Of a DNA stretch of 64,000 bases, positions 1-8,462 are shown one piece after another. Source of the DNA: Vreelandella subterranea. GTDB taxonomy: Bacteria > Pseudomonadota > Gammaproteobacteria > Pseudomonadales > Halomonadaceae. Under the pieces are notes generated by a model. The model did not search any database. It was not told where the DNA came from and saw only the letters and a program-made list of their open reading frames with translations. The translations under genes were made by a program, and so were the position numbers. How positions within the stretch are numbered: position 1 is the first letter of the stretch; each line of letters opens with the position of its first letter. Location: positions 1 through 64,000 of the forward strand of contig NZ_FOGS01000012.1 in NCBI RefSeq assembly GCF_900111305.1, read 5' to 3'.

Positions 1-2
1 TC

Positions 3-1082
3 GCCGTCTGCGCCCTCCGCGTGCAGATCACCGACGACAAAACGCGCCTGATGCCCGCTGGCACCTTTCACGCACCGCGTGGGGCTGCTGAGGGCTCTGG
101 ACCGTGGCACCTGTCTGCCGAAGCTGCTCAAGCGATCATCCGCTTGGCCGCTGCGCGCAGTACTGACATCGCCATCGACTACGAACACCAAACCCTTTAC
201 AGCGAACAGAACGGCAAGCCTGCGCCTGCCGCTGGCTGGGTCGACCCGCGCTCGCTTGAGTTTCGAGACGACGGCCTTTACGGCGCGATTGCCTGGACCG
301 CCAAAGCCCGCGCGGCTATCACACCGGGGCCAAACGGCGAGCCGCCTGAATATCTCTATCTCTCCCCTGTTTTCCCGTACGACGCCAACGGTGTGCCGCT
401 CGACCTCCTGCACCTGGCGTTAACCAACACCCCCGCCATCGACGAAGGTGCCGCGCAGCTTGCCGCTGCGCGCATGTCGGTAACGCACGAACCCCCCGAG
501 GAGACTGACACCGTGGACCGTGAACAACTGATTGCTGCGCTCGGCCTAGCTGCCGATACCACCGACGAACAGATCAACAGCGCCATTGCCGCGCTGAAAG
601 CCGCCGCTGCTGATGCCGAGGCGTTCCGCCAGGCGTTGGGTGCCAAAGACGACGCAAAGCCGGATGAAGCCGTAGCCGCACTGAAGGCAAAAAGCGGTAC
701 TGCCCCGCCGTACATGACCCAGTACGTGCCCATTGCGGTGTTCAAAGAGACCACCGAACAGCTGGCCGCGCTGAAAGCCAACAGCAACTCCGCCGAGCTG
801 GACGCGCTGATCAAGGAAGGCCTGGACGATGGCCGAATTCCTGGAAAGGCCACCGCCGATTGGCTGCGCGAGCAAGGCATTGCCGCGTGCAAAGCCCACC
901 TGGAAGGCGCGCCGAGCATCGCCGCGCTGAAAACCGGCCAGACCCAAACCCAGGGCAAACCGCCCGAGGGTCGCAAGGGCGGCGATGAAGACAAGCTCAA
1001 CGAATCAGAGCTTGCCGTCTGCAAAGCCATGGGCCTTACGCCTGAACAGTACCGCAAGGCGAACCCGGCCACGGCTGAATAA
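3..1082 (+). CDS. Mu gpI-like prophage protease/scaffold protein (5' partial)
   Basis: Matches the Mu I-type head maturation protease. The product cleaves scaffold and capsid proteins during procapsid maturation. The reading frame is open to the window edge, and the residues before the first in-window start (GTG at 21) read AVCALR, a good continuation of this family's N-terminus, so the true start lies upstream. The protease core is roughly the first 150 residues, with an IDYEHQT motif and a YLSPVF motif typical of the family. The second half is rich in Ala, Glu and Lys and predicted helical, as expected of a scaffold. A strong SD before an internal GTG at 513 suggests a separately translated scaffold, as with Mu Z. 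It opens the capsid gene block. Family call is confident; the exact start is not visible. Confidence 0.85.
   Translation, partial: AVCALRVQITDDKTRLMPAGTFHAPRGAAEGSGPWHLSAEAAQAIIRLAAARSTDIAIDYEHQTLYSEQNGKPAPAAGWVDPRSLEFRDDGLYGAIAWTAKARAAITPGPNGEPPEYLYLSPVFPYDANGVPLDLLHLALTNTPAIDEGAAQLAAARMSVTHEPPEETDTVDREQLIAALGLAADTTDEQINSAIAALKAAAADAEAFRQALGAKDDAKPDEAVAALKAKSGTAPPYMTQYVPIAVFKETTEQLAALKANSNSAELDALIKEGLDDGRIPGKATADWLREQGIAACKAHLEGAPSIAALKTGQTQTQGKPPEGRKGGDEDKLNESELAVCKAMGLTPEQYRKANPATAE
513..1082 (+). CDS. possible in-frame scaffold protein from internal start (Mu Z-like)
   Basis: An internal GTG at 513 has a GAGGAG SD at 498-503, nine bases upstream, inside the protease frame. Starting here gives a 189-residue Ala/Glu/Lys-rich helical protein equal to the scaffold half of the protease. 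In phage Mu the scaffold Z is made this way from within gene I (established knowledge). Internal initiation here is an inference from the SD and the domain boundary. Confidence 0.4.
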   Translation: MDREQLIAALGLAADTTDEQINSAIAALKAAAADAEAFRQALGAKDDAKPDEAVAALKAKSGTAPPYMTQYVPIAVFKETTEQLAALKANSNSAELDALIKEGLDDGRIPGKATADWLREQGIAACKAHLEGAPSIAALKTGQTQTQGKPPEGRKGGDEDKLNESELAVCKAMGLTPEQYRKANPATAE

Positions 1083-1118
1083 GCCAGCGCCTAACCCACC
1101 AGGAGAGAGGATCACACC

Positions 1119-1556
1119 GTGACCGCTGCCACCAAGAACCGAAACACACCGCATCGCCTGGGCTTGTCTCGCGGCCTGTTAGTCGCCGCCGCTGCCGAGT
1201 GCTTTGCGGGCACCATCGCCGTCATCAACGGCGATGGCTATACCGAACCCGGCACCACCGCCACTGGCTTAACCGCTGCGGGTGTGTTCAGCCACTACCA
1301 GGACAACACCGACGGAGCCGATGGCGATGAAGTCGTCGAGGTCGAGCGCGGCAACTTCGCGTTTGAAAACTCCAGCGGTGCCGATGAGATCACCCGCGCC
1401 GATATCGGCAAGGTTTGTTACATCGTCGATGACCAGACGGTGGCCAAAACCGCCGACACCGATACCCGCTCCCCCGCTGGCATTGTCGACGATGTCGACG
1501 ACGCCGGTGTGTGGGTCAACATCGACCCGACTAACGGCGTTGCCGCTAGCGCCTGA
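1119..1556 (+). CDS. phage head decoration protein, DUF2190-like
   Basis: A 145-residue protein between protease and major capsid genes. It is mostly beta, rich in Gly, Asp and Thr, with an N-terminal segment on how a bulk property is 'accepted' (LGLSRGLLVAAAAECFAGT) and C-terminal VDDVDDAGVWVNID, the pattern of DUF2190 capsid cement proteins that stabilise expanded heads from outside. It uses a GTG start preceded by AGGAGAGAGG. It is followed after 15 bases by the capsid gene, so the two are probably co-translated in quantity. The family is inferred from length, composition and position rather than from a diagnostic motif. Confidence 0.65.
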   Translation: MTAATKNRNTPHRLGLSRGLLVAAAAECFAGTIAVINGDGYTEPGTTATGLTAAGVFSHYQDNTDGADGDEVVEVERGNFAFENSSGADEITRADIGKVCYIVDDQTVAKTADTDTRSPAGIVDDVDDAGVWVNIDPTNGVAASA

Positions 1557-1571
1557 TAAAGGACTGCCTAC

Positions 1572-2474
1572 ATGAATCTTACTCAAGCCAATTTGAAGGT
1601 GCTGTTTCAGGCCTACAACGCTGCCTTTCAGCAGGGCTTTAGCTCGATGGGGGAACAGGCAGCGCTCTATGAGCTGTTCTGTACCACAGTGCCCAGCACT
1701 ACTGCCGTTGAGGTGTACCCGTTCCTCAAGAGCCTGCCGCGCATTCGTGAATGGCTGGGTGATCGCGTTGTTCACTCGCTGGAAGGTGCCGCGTTCAGCA
1801 TCAAAAACCGTAAGTTCGAGCTGACCGAAGGCGTCTCACGTGATGCTATCGACGACGATACCTACGGCCTATGGTCGCCTGTTTTCCAAGAGTTTGGCCG
1901 CTCAAGCCGTGAGCATCCCAACGAACTCGCTGTGGAAGTACTGGAAGCCAACCCGGAATGCTACGACGGGCAGCCGCTGTTTGATGCCGACCATCCCGTG
2001 CTCGATGAAAAGGGGCAAGAGATCTCGGTGACCAACGACATGGGCGGCTCGGGCGACGCCTGGTACGTCATGGACAACACCCGCGTGATCAAGCCCGTCG
2101 TGTTCCAGAAACGCCGTGACTACAACTTCCGCTCGATCACCGACTTGAACGATACCCAAGTCTTTATGACCGACAAGTTCCTGTTCGGCGTGGATGCTCG
2201 CGTTAACGCCGGTGCCGGGCTATGGCAGTTGGCCGTGCGCTCTCGTCAGGCGTTCACCCCAGAGAACTACGAAGCCGCACGCCAGGCCTTGACGAAGATG
2301 AAAGGCGACTATGGGCGCCCCCTGGCGCTGCGTCACTCGCACACCATGGTGCCCAACTCAATGGAAGGCGCTGCCCGTGCCGTGCTGCAAAGCCAGCTCG
2401 CCGCTGGTGGTGAGACCAACAAATGGGCCAACACCTCAACGCTGGTGCTCAACCCCTGGTTAGCCAGCGCCTAA
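1572..2474 (+). CDS. Mu gpT-like major capsid protein
   Basis: A 300-residue protein with the hallmarks of the Mu major head subunit. The N-terminus reads LKVLFQAYNAAFQQGF, followed by a segment on incoming Glu/Arg-rich helix (YPFLKSLPRIREWLGDR) and the conserved hydrophobic run after it. The HK97-like fold is expected from the family. It assembles the icosahedral shell around the scaffold. The gene lies directly after protease and decoration genes, as in Mu, with an AAAGGA SD. Length is near the Mu gpT norm of about 305 residues. No disruption is seen, so this part of the prophage looks functional. Confidence 0.9.
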   Translation: MNLTQANLKVLFQAYNAAFQQGFSSMGEQAALYELFCTTVPSTTAVEVYPFLKSLPRIREWLGDRVVHSLEGAAFSIKNRKFELTEGVSRDAIDDDTYGLWSPVFQEFGRSSREHPNELAVEVLEANPECYDGQPLFDADHPVLDEKGQEISVTNDMGGSGDAWYVMDNTRVIKPVVFQKRRDYNFRSITDLNDTQVFMTDKFLFGVDARVNAGAGLWQLAVRSRQAFTPENYEAARQALTKMKGDYGRPLALRHSHTMVPNSMEGAARAVLQSQLAAGGETNKWANTSTLVLNPWLASA

Positions 2475-2542
2475 CAGCCCGTTAACCCGTAACGACACGC
2501 AGTGCCTGCCCCGGCGGGCACTGCGCAACGGAGAGCACCACC

Positions 2543-3007
2543 ATGGCAACACGTAAAACCACCACGACCAAGGCGAAGCAGTCCACCCAGGCGAAAGCGA
2601 CTGAGCCAAAAGCCGAGCAGGTAGCGGTAACACCAGCCGATGAAGTAGCGCCGGACGCCGAGCAGGAAGCCCAGGCAAATACACAGACGGCAACACCAGC
2701 GGAAACGATTGAGCCGAAGGCCGACCAGGACGCTCAGGCTGAGACCAAGTCACCGGCCCCGCAAGCCACTCAGCAAGCGCCATCAGCCAGCAAGCCCAAA
2801 GCCCCTGAAAAGGAAATGCCAGGTGTTTTCGTGCGTACCAAGCGCAGTGTGAAAAGCCGCCGCCGTGCGGGCTTTCGCTTCAATCGCAAGGGTGTCGGCA
2901 TTGCGCTGGAGCTACTCAGCGAAGAGCAGCTAAAGCAGCTGCGAGACGACCCCGCGTTGGAGGTGGAGGACTGCACCTTACCGATTGAAGCGGAAAGCGA
3001 GGAGTAA
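2543..3007 (+). CDS. Mu gp35/HI1506-like prophage protein with low-complexity N-terminus
   Basis: A 154-residue protein in two parts. The first 95 residues are a low-complexity stretch of Ala, Glu, Gln, Lys, Thr and Pro with repeated EPKA(E/D)Q units. The last 55 form a compact basic-then-acidic domain (RTKRSVKSRRRAGFRF ... LSEEQLKQLRDDP), matching the conserved C-terminal part of HI1506-type proteins of Mu-like prophages. It sits between the capsid and gp36-like genes, the position of Mu gp35. Its role is not established; the position suggests head completion or a head-tail link. A GGAGAG SD precedes the ATG. Confidence 0.65.
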   Translation: MATRKTTTTKAKQSTQAKATEPKAEQVAVTPADEVAPDAEQEAQANTQTATPAETIEPKADQDAQAETKSPAPQATQQAPSASKPKAPEKEMPGVFVRTKRSVKSRRRAGFRFNRKGVGIALELLSEEQLKQLRDDPALEVEDCTLPIEAESEE

Positions 3008-3010
3008 CCC

Positions 3011-3424
3011 ATGCCCTACTGCACGAAAGACGACCTGGTCGAGCGCTTTGGCGAGAACGAGCTGCTCGACCTGGCCGCCGACGATACCGGCCTGGACGTT
3101 GACGCCAACAAGGTTGATGGCGCTATCGCCGACGCCAGCGGCGAGATCGACGGCTACGTGAGTGCAGCGGGGTACACCGTGCCGCTTTCCAAGGTGCCGC
3201 GCATCATCACCGCCTACGCCTGTGATATCGCCCGTTACCGCTTATACGACGACCGAGCAACCGAGCAAGTCACCAAACGCTACAACGACGCGGTGAAGTT
3301 CCTGCGCAGCGTGGCCAAGGGCGAGGTGCGGCTGGGCATTGATTCATCGGAAAGCGCAGCAGGCAGCGCCGGTAGCGTGATGATGGAGACCGGCCGCCGC
3401 GTGTTTAACGGGGGTGGCTTCTAA
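3011..3424 (+). CDS. Mu gp36-like protein, DUF1320
   Basis: A 137-residue, mainly helical protein with the DUF1320 pattern: N-terminal YCTKDDLVERFGENEL, a central DGYVSAAGYTVPL, and the helix ITAYACDIARYRLYDD. Family members sit at the head-tail interface of Mu-like phages and resemble head-completion proteins. The stop overlaps the next gene's ATG (TAATG at about 3422), so the two are translationally coupled. Confidence 0.8.
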   Translation: MPYCTKDDLVERFGENELLDLAADDTGLDVDANKVDGAIADASGEIDGYVSAAGYTVPLSKVPRIITAYACDIARYRLYDDRATEQVTKRYNDAVKFLRSVAKGEVRLGIDSSESAAGSAGSVMMETGRRVFNGGGF

Positions 3425-3987
3425 TGCTGGCCAAAATTGAAGACGCCATTATCGAGCGCTGCAAACTGGTGTTAGCCGACCGCGTTAAAACCGTCGAAGA
3501 CCTGCCAGGCAAGTGGAACCAAAAGACCCTGCGCGCGGCGCTACGCAAAGTGCCCGGCGTGTTTGTCGCCTGGGGCGGCGCGCGCGGTGACGGCGACCTG
3601 GCCCAGCCCGCGACCCAGAACCGCTATGTGGTGTACGTGGTGACCGGCCACGCCAGCGGCGAGCGCGAACGCCGCCGGGGCAATACCCGCCAAGTGGGTG
3701 CCTATGAACTGCTCGAACGCGTGGTGCCCGCTGTGCATGCCCTATCTGTACCGGATGTGGGCAGCCTGACGCTGGAGAGCATCGACAACCTCTACGCCGA
3801 TCACTTCGACAAGGAAGGCGTGGTGGTTTACGCCGCTGCCTTCCGGCTGAAAGTGCTATGGCCAGCAGCATTGAGCGTTAACGACCTCGCCCCGTTCGAG
3901 CTTTACACCGGCACTCACCGCATCGGCGGCAATGACGATCCCGATGCCGAAAGCCGCGTCGAGCTACCCCAACCCCAGGAGGACTAA
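3424..3987 (+). CDS. Mu gp37-like protein, DUF1834
   Basis: A 187-residue protein of the DUF1834 (gp37) family, recognised by the N-terminal IEDAIIERCKLVLADRVKTVEDLPG, the following VPGVFVAWGG and the late KEGVVVYAAAFRLKV strand. It lies in Mu order between gp36-like and gp38-like genes. The family is thought to act in tail completion or the tail terminator; that role is inferred from synteny with other myophages. Its start overlaps the preceding stop by one base. Confidence 0.75.
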   Translation: MLAKIEDAIIERCKLVLADRVKTVEDLPGKWNQKTLRAALRKVPGVFVAWGGARGDGDLAQPATQNRYVVYVVTGHASGERERRRGNTRQVGAYELLERVVPAVHALSVPDVGSLTLESIDNLYADHFDKEGVVVYAAAFRLKVLWPAALSVNDLAPFELYTGTHRIGGNDDPDAESRVELPQPQED

Positions 3988-3989
3988 CC

Positions 3990-4232
3990 GTGCCATCCAT
4001 TTACGTTAAACCGCGCCTGCGCGATGCCAAAAAACCCGATCAAGGCGTGCTGCTGGTACGCCGCGAAAGCGACGGCAAGCCGATCCCCGCCGAGGGCGCG
4101 CTGGTTGAGCATACCCCCTACATCCGCCGCCGCCTGCGCGATGGCGACCTGGTGCGCGCTACGGCCCCGGCCAAAACCAGCCGTGCCAAAACTGCCGCAA
4201 AAGACGCCAATGCTGGCGAGAAGGAGGCGTAA
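3990..4232 (+). CDS. Mu gp38-like protein, DUF2635
   Basis: A short basic protein of 80 residues, reading IYVKPRLRDAKKPDQG then a Pro/Glu-rich turn and RRRLRDGDLV, the DUF2635 signature. It precedes the sheath gene in Mu-like phages. The function is unknown in the family. It uses a GTG start with CAGGAGG SD, two bases after the upstream stop. A Lys/Ala-rich tail follows the conserved part. Confidence 0.75.
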   Translation: MPSIYVKPRLRDAKKPDQGVLLVRRESDGKPIPAEGALVEHTPYIRRRLRDGDLVRATAPAKTSRAKTAAKDANAGEKEA

Positions 4233-4235
4233 ACC

Positions 4236-5717
4236 ATGACCATAACCGCCGGTGTCTTTAACGACATCCCCAGCGACCTGCGCATTCCGAGCGTTTCTAT
4301 CGAGTTCGATTCTCGTTTGGCCAACAGCGGCGTATGGCAGACCCGCCTGCTGGTCATCGGTCAGCGCCTGGAAAGCGGCGAGAAAAACGCCCTAACCGCC
4401 GACCGCGTCACCAGCGGCGAGCAAGCCGACCGCTACTACGGTCGCGGCTCAATGCTGGCCGAGATGGTACGTACGGCGTTAGAGATCGACCCTTACATGG
4501 AAACACTCGGACTGGCGATGGATGACCTGGAAGCGGGTACCAACGCTGAGGGTTCCATTGGCGTCGTCGGTACCGCCCTGCGTGGTGGCACTGTTTCGCT
4601 GTATATCGGCGGCTACCGCGTGCGCGCCGGAGTTGAAGCAAGCGATAGCGCCGAGACGATTGCCGAGGCCCTGGTCGACGCCATCAACGCCGAAGGCCGG
4701 GTACCCGTGACGGCTACCATCGACGGCACCGATGCCACGCTGGTCAACCTGAACTGCAAGTGGTCAGGTGAAACTGGCAATGACATCCACCTGGTGTTTA
4801 ACGCCAAGGGTGAGCGGAGCATTGACGGCGTAACTTTCGATATCACACAGCTCAGCGGTGGAGACGGCAACCCGGATATTGGGGACGCAATCGCAGCCAT
4901 GGGTGATGAGTGGTACCACTACATCGCCTGCCCGTATACCGACACCGCCAACATTGATGAATTGAAAACCGAGCTTACTCGCCGTTTTGGGCCAATGGTG
5001 CAGACGGGCAGTCGAGCTTTCGGTGCGTTTCGGGGCACCTTCAGCGAGACCAGCACCTTTGGCAGCGCTCTAAATGGCGAGCATATGACAGTGATGGGGA
5101 CCGGCAAGTCTGTTGGTCCCACCTACCTATGGGCCGTCACCTACGCGATGATCGCCGGCGGTTCGCTAACAAATGATCCGGCACGCCCGCTGCAATACCT
5201 CGCACTGCCTGGTCTTATCGGCCCGCTCAAGGAAGACCAGTGGACCAAAGCTGAACGCAACCTGCTGCTGTACGACGGCATTGCTACGTTCACGGTCGCA
5301 GACGACGGGACGGTGCAGATCAACCGCGAGATCACGACATACCAGACCAATGAAGCGGGTGTCGAAAGCGACGCCTACCTCGACATCCAGGTGCCCGAAA
5401 CCCTGGAACGCATCCGCTACGAGCAGATCTCGCGGATTCTCTCAAAATATCCGCGCCACAAATTGGCCACCGATGAAGACGCCGCACTCTTTGGCGCTGG
5501 TCAGCCGATCATGACCCCCAACGTCTGCAAGGCCGAGCTGCTCGACCTATATCTCGATTTTATCGAGAACGGCTGGGTGCAGGACTACGAAGGATACGCC
5601 GAAAGCCTGACCGTCAACATCGACCCAGACAACCCGGCTCGCCTCAATGTGATCGACTCGCCGAAGCTCGTTGGCCAGTACCGTATTCACGCGATGCAGA
5701 CACAATTCCGCCGCTAA
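4236..5717 (+). CDS. contractile tail sheath protein (Mu gpL-like)
   Basis: A 493-residue protein matching the Mu L sheath. It begins with the FNDIPSDLRIPSVSIEFDSR N-terminus that forms the inter-subunit arm and ends with the conserved QYRIHAMQTQFRR tail. The central region carries a Gly-rich inserted domain (about 90-220). The sheath polymerises around the tube and contracts on infection. The length is in line with Mu gpL (about 495). It is four bases downstream of the gp38-like gene and 36 bases before the tube gene, consistent with co-expression of sheath and tube. Confidence 0.92.
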   Translation: MTITAGVFNDIPSDLRIPSVSIEFDSRLANSGVWQTRLLVIGQRLESGEKNALTADRVTSGEQADRYYGRGSMLAEMVRTALEIDPYMETLGLAMDDLEAGTNAEGSIGVVGTALRGGTVSLYIGGYRVRAGVEASDSAETIAEALVDAINAEGRVPVTATIDGTDATLVNLNCKWSGETGNDIHLVFNAKGERSIDGVTFDITQLSGGDGNPDIGDAIAAMGDEWYHYIACPYTDTANIDELKTELTRRFGPMVQTGSRAFGAFRGTFSETSTFGSALNGEHMTVMGTGKSVGPTYLWAVTYAMIAGGSLTNDPARPLQYLALPGLIGPLKEDQWTKAERNLLLYDGIATFTVADDGTVQINREITTYQTNEAGVESDAYLDIQVPETLERIRYEQISRILSKYPRHKLATDEDAALFGAGQPIMTPNVCKAELLDLYLDFIENGWVQDYEGYAESLTVNIDPDNPARLNVIDSPKLVGQYRIHAMQTQFRR

Positions 5718-5753
5718 GCGGCCAGTAAACCGCCGTTTAAGGAGTGCGTAAAC

Positions 5754-6104
5754 ATGACCCAATTGACTGGCAAGTCCACCGTCAAGGTCGATGGATCGGA
5801 GTTGCTTACCGATCTCGATACAACCATCAATGTTGGCGGCGTCAGCCGGGAGGCAGTGGTGGGTCCAAACGGTGTCCAAGGCCACCGGGAGACCCCTGAG
5901 GCACCGACAGTGAGCACTACCGTCCGCCACACCCGCGACACTGACTTGATCGCGCTAGGACGCATTAAGAACGCCAGTGTTATCACCCGGACGGATACCG
6001 GCGACTCCTACTTGCTGCGCAAGGCATTCGTCACCGACACCGTCGAAATGTCCGGCGGTAACATTCGCCTCAACTGGTCCGGCATGGGCCTGGAGAGACT
6101 CTAA
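5754..6104 (+). CDS. tail tube protein (Mu gpM-like)
   Basis: A 116-residue beta-rich protein of the Mu M tail tube family: LTGKSTVKVDG at the start, ETPEAPTVSTTVRHTRDTDL in the middle, and a final GGNIRLNWSGMGLE. Hexamers stack to form the tail tube inside the sheath. AAGGAG precedes the ATG. The stop codon overlaps the ATG of the next gene (TAATG), giving translational coupling to the tail chaperone. Confidence 0.88.
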   Translation: MTQLTGKSTVKVDGSELLTDLDTTINVGGVSREAVVGPNGVQGHRETPEAPTVSTTVRHTRDTDLIALGRIKNASVITRTDTGDSYLLRKAFVTDTVEMSGGNIRLNWSGMGLERL

Positions 6105-6544
6105 TGGCAGGCACAAAACTACCCGTCACACTTATCCACGGCCTCAAGATCGGCGAGACCGAATGTAAGGACGTGGTGCTACGTGAGGCAACCGCTGGCG
6201 ACGTGCTCGACGCTCAAGAAGCTGCCGAGCGTCTGATGATGGTGCCCAACGGCGACGGTGGCTTCGAGCCGATGCTGGTGGTCAGCCCGTCCCGCGTCGG
6301 TGTTGAAGTCCTACGCCGCCAGATCGTCAGCATCGGCGACGTCTCCGGCCCTCTCGATCTCAAGCTGATGCACCGGCTGCACCCTGAAGACCTCAACCGG
6401 CTGCTGGCTAAGAGCGAGCAGCTCGATGGTGCCGCCGTTGCCCAGACACAGGAGGGTGCGACGCAGCGGGGGCGAGGCGATAGCGATCGCCCAGCATCTA
6501 ACGAAGCTGATGTGGGTGATCGCGACACGCACGGGGTGGAGTGA
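6104..6544 (+). CDS. tail assembly chaperone, gp41-like (0-frame product)
   Basis: A 146-residue product of the gp41 family, with LPVTLIHGLKIGETECKDVVLREATAGDVLDAQ at the start and a helical second half (KLMHRLHPEDLNRLLAKSEQLDG). In long-tailed phages this gene makes a short chaperone and, by frameshifting, a longer fusion that guides tube assembly on the tape measure. The tail after about residue 123 is low-complexity and polar, as expected for the unshifted C-terminus. A GGGGGCGA slip site lies at 6468-6475. It lies between tube and tape measure genes, the standard position. Confidence 0.85.
   Translation: MAGTKLPVTLIHGLKIGETECKDVVLREATAGDVLDAQEAAERLMMVPNGDGGFEPMLVVSPSRVGVEVLRRQIVSIGDVSGPLDLKLMHRLHPEDLNRLLAKSEQLDGAAVAQTQEGATQRGRGDSDRPASNEADVGDRDTHGVE
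6468..6475 (+). promoter_or_regulatory. programmed -2 frameshift site GGGGGCGA
   Basis: GGGGGCGA lies in the 3' third of the gp41-like gene, exactly where the gp42-like frame must be entered. I recall the same octamer as the site proposed for the -2 shift in the phage Mu gp41/gp42 pair. In the 0 frame the codons are CGG GGG CGA; after the slip they are GGG GGC GAG. Confidence 0.7.
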
Positions 6545-6608
6545 AGCCGAACAACGCGGCATGACGATGCGTCGGCTGCTCGGCTATTTGAACCAGGCCA
6601 GGAGATAA
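6471..6608 (+). CDS. gp42-like frameshift extension of tail chaperone
   Basis: This frame lacks a good start of its own but encodes a natural-looking 45-residue segment beginning GEAIAIAQHL and including GWSEAEQRGMTMRRLLGYLN, the type of Trp/Leu-rich helical domain found in the T part of G-GT tail chaperones. It is reached from the gp41-like frame by moving two bases back at GGGGGCGA: the P-site GGG at 6470-6472 re-pairs with GGG at 6468-6470, and GGC at 6471 becomes the next codon. The predicted fusion is 168 residues. It ends one base before the tape measure ATG. The shift itself is inferred. Confidence 0.7.
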   Translation, partial: GEAIAIAQHLTKLMWVIATRTGWSEAEQRGMTMRRLLGYLNQARR

Positions 6609-6609
6609 C

Positions 6610-8460
6610 ATGAGCGAATTGCGCGCTTCGGTGGTGATGGACCTGCGCGGCAACCTCGAACGGCAATCACGCCGCTACGAGGGTGCCATGCGCAACATGG
6701 CAAACAACGGCCAGCGCCACATGACCCGCTTGCAGCGCGTCACCGGCGGCGTCGGCCGCCAGCTCGACCGCGTGGGCAACCGCTGGGTAGCGCTCGCCAC
6801 TGGTGCGGCGGGATTCGGCACGGTGCGCAACCTGGTTAACCTGGAGGAGAGATTCACGCGCCTGGGCATCCAGTCCCAACGCAGCGCAGAAGATATGGAA
6901 GCACTGCGCCAGCAGATCTTCGAGACCGCCCGCGAGCCTGACATCCGTGTCGACCCTTCGCAGATCACCGGGGCCATTGAGGCAATCGTAGAGAAAACCG
7001 GCGACCTGGAATTTGCTCAAGAGAACATCCGCAATATAGCCGCCGCTATTTCCGCGACCGGCGCTGAAGGCACCAACATCGGCGAGATCCTCGCCGAGTT
7101 CCAGAAGATGGACATTCGCGGCATGGATGAGGTGCTGCAATCCATTGACACGCTCAATGTGCAGGGCAAGGAAGGTGCCTTTACGTTGCAGAACTTGGCG
7201 TCGCTCGGCCCGCGTGTTGTGACCGCCTATACCGCATTAGGCCGTCAGGGGCCGGAAGCGATTCGTGAGATGGGCGCGGCGCTGCAGGTCATCCGCCAGG
7301 GTACGGGCAGCTCAGAACAGGCCGCCACCGCGTTCGAAGCGTTGCTGCGCACCTTCCAGGACGCTGAAAAGGCCAAGGACTTGGCCAGCAAAAGTGGCGT
7401 GCAGATCTTCGACGCGGATGAACTGGAGCGCGGCCGCGAAGTGCTACGACCCATCAATGAGCTAATGGTCGAGATCGTCGAGGCAGCCGACGGTCGTACA
7501 TCGCGTCTCTCCGAAATATTCGATGCGGAAGCCATGCGCGCCTTCAACGCCGCGCTGGGTGAGTACAACCGCAACGGCACGGTCGAGTCGATGGACCGTT
7601 TCTTCCAAGTTCAGGGCGACGGCACCACCACCATGGGTGACTCCGCCCGCGCCGCTGAAACCGCTGCCGGGGCAATGCGTAATCTCTCAAGCGCCTGGCA
7701 GGACTTCGCGGACACGAACCTGAGCGAGCATATCCAGGCAGCCGCCGATGCGCTTAATAGCTTGGACCCTGAAACTGTCGACCTATGGTTGAAAGTGGCG
7801 GGTGGTGTGGCCGGAGCCACCGCTGCGCTTTATGCCGGGCGCTCCTTGATGAAGCTGGGTAGCTTTTACGGGGGTATGGGTCGTCGATCTACCTCCGGCG
7901 GCATAGCCGGTGGACTGGGCGCAGCCAGCAGCATGGCCCCGGTACCGGTGTTTGTGACCAACCTGGGTGCCCTGGGCGGCGGTGGTTCGCCTGGGCGCAC
8001 CGGTGGTACCCGCAAAGGTGGGGGCTACACCCCGCCGACTACGCGCACAGGTGGCAGTACCTCAGCGCCAACCACATCACAGAAGCCCCGGCTTTCCAGT
8101 CAGGCGCTTAGCGCTGCCTCAAGAGTCGGTAACAGTTCCGCCGTAGCAGTTGGCCGCTCCCTACCGGCGATCAGTACCGTGCTGGCGGCTCAGGGAATCG
8201 GCGGGCTGATTGAGGACGCCGTCGAGCGTACCGAAACCGGCGGAAAGATGGGCAACTACGTGGAGCTGGCCAGGGAATCGGCCAAACAAACCGTGATGGA
8301 ATACGGGCGTAACTCAGTCGATACCTTCCGCGACGCTGGCGAAAGCGTGCTGCGCATCTTCGTTGACCAGGATGGCCGAGTGAAAGACGCCCGCGCTGAG
8401 CGGGGTCAGGGTGGGCCAGAGATCGATGTAGATCTGGGTAACTGGAGGACGTGGCAGTGA
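6610..8460 (+). CDS. tail tape measure protein
   Basis: A 616-residue protein following the frameshifted chaperone, the universal tape measure position. The N-terminal half is helical and Ala-rich with a short hydrophobic segment at about 56-72. The NLVNLEERFTRLGIQSQRSAEDME stretch matches TP901/Mu-type tape measures. A hydrophobic segment lies near 395-410, followed by a Gly/Ser/Thr-rich linker at about 420-510. The length sets tail length; at 616 it suggests a rather short tail. The C-terminal part is less conserved. The start ATG lies two bases after the stop of the gp42-like extension, supporting coupling. Confidence 0.88.
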   Translation: MSELRASVVMDLRGNLERQSRRYEGAMRNMANNGQRHMTRLQRVTGGVGRQLDRVGNRWVALATGAAGFGTVRNLVNLEERFTRLGIQSQRSAEDMEALRQQIFETAREPDIRVDPSQITGAIEAIVEKTGDLEFAQENIRNIAAAISATGAEGTNIGEILAEFQKMDIRGMDEVLQSIDTLNVQGKEGAFTLQNLASLGPRVVTAYTALGRQGPEAIREMGAALQVIRQGTGSSEQAATAFEALLRTFQDAEKAKDLASKSGVQIFDADELERGREVLRPINELMVEIVEAADGRTSRLSEIFDAEAMRAFNAALGEYNRNGTVESMDRFFQVQGDGTTTMGDSARAAETAAGAMRNLSSAWQDFADTNLSEHIQAAADALNSLDPETVDLWLKVAGGVAGATAALYAGRSLMKLGSFYGGMGRRSTSGGIAGGLGAASSMAPVPVFVTNLGALGGGGSPGRTGGTRKGGGYTPPTTRTGGSTSAPTTSQKPRLSSQALSAASRVGNSSAVAVGRSLPAISTVLAAQGIGGLIEDAVERTETGGKMGNYVELARESAKQTVMEYGRNSVDTFRDAGESVLRIFVDQDGRVKDARAERGQGGPEIDVDLGNWRTWQ

Positions 8461-8462
8461 GT

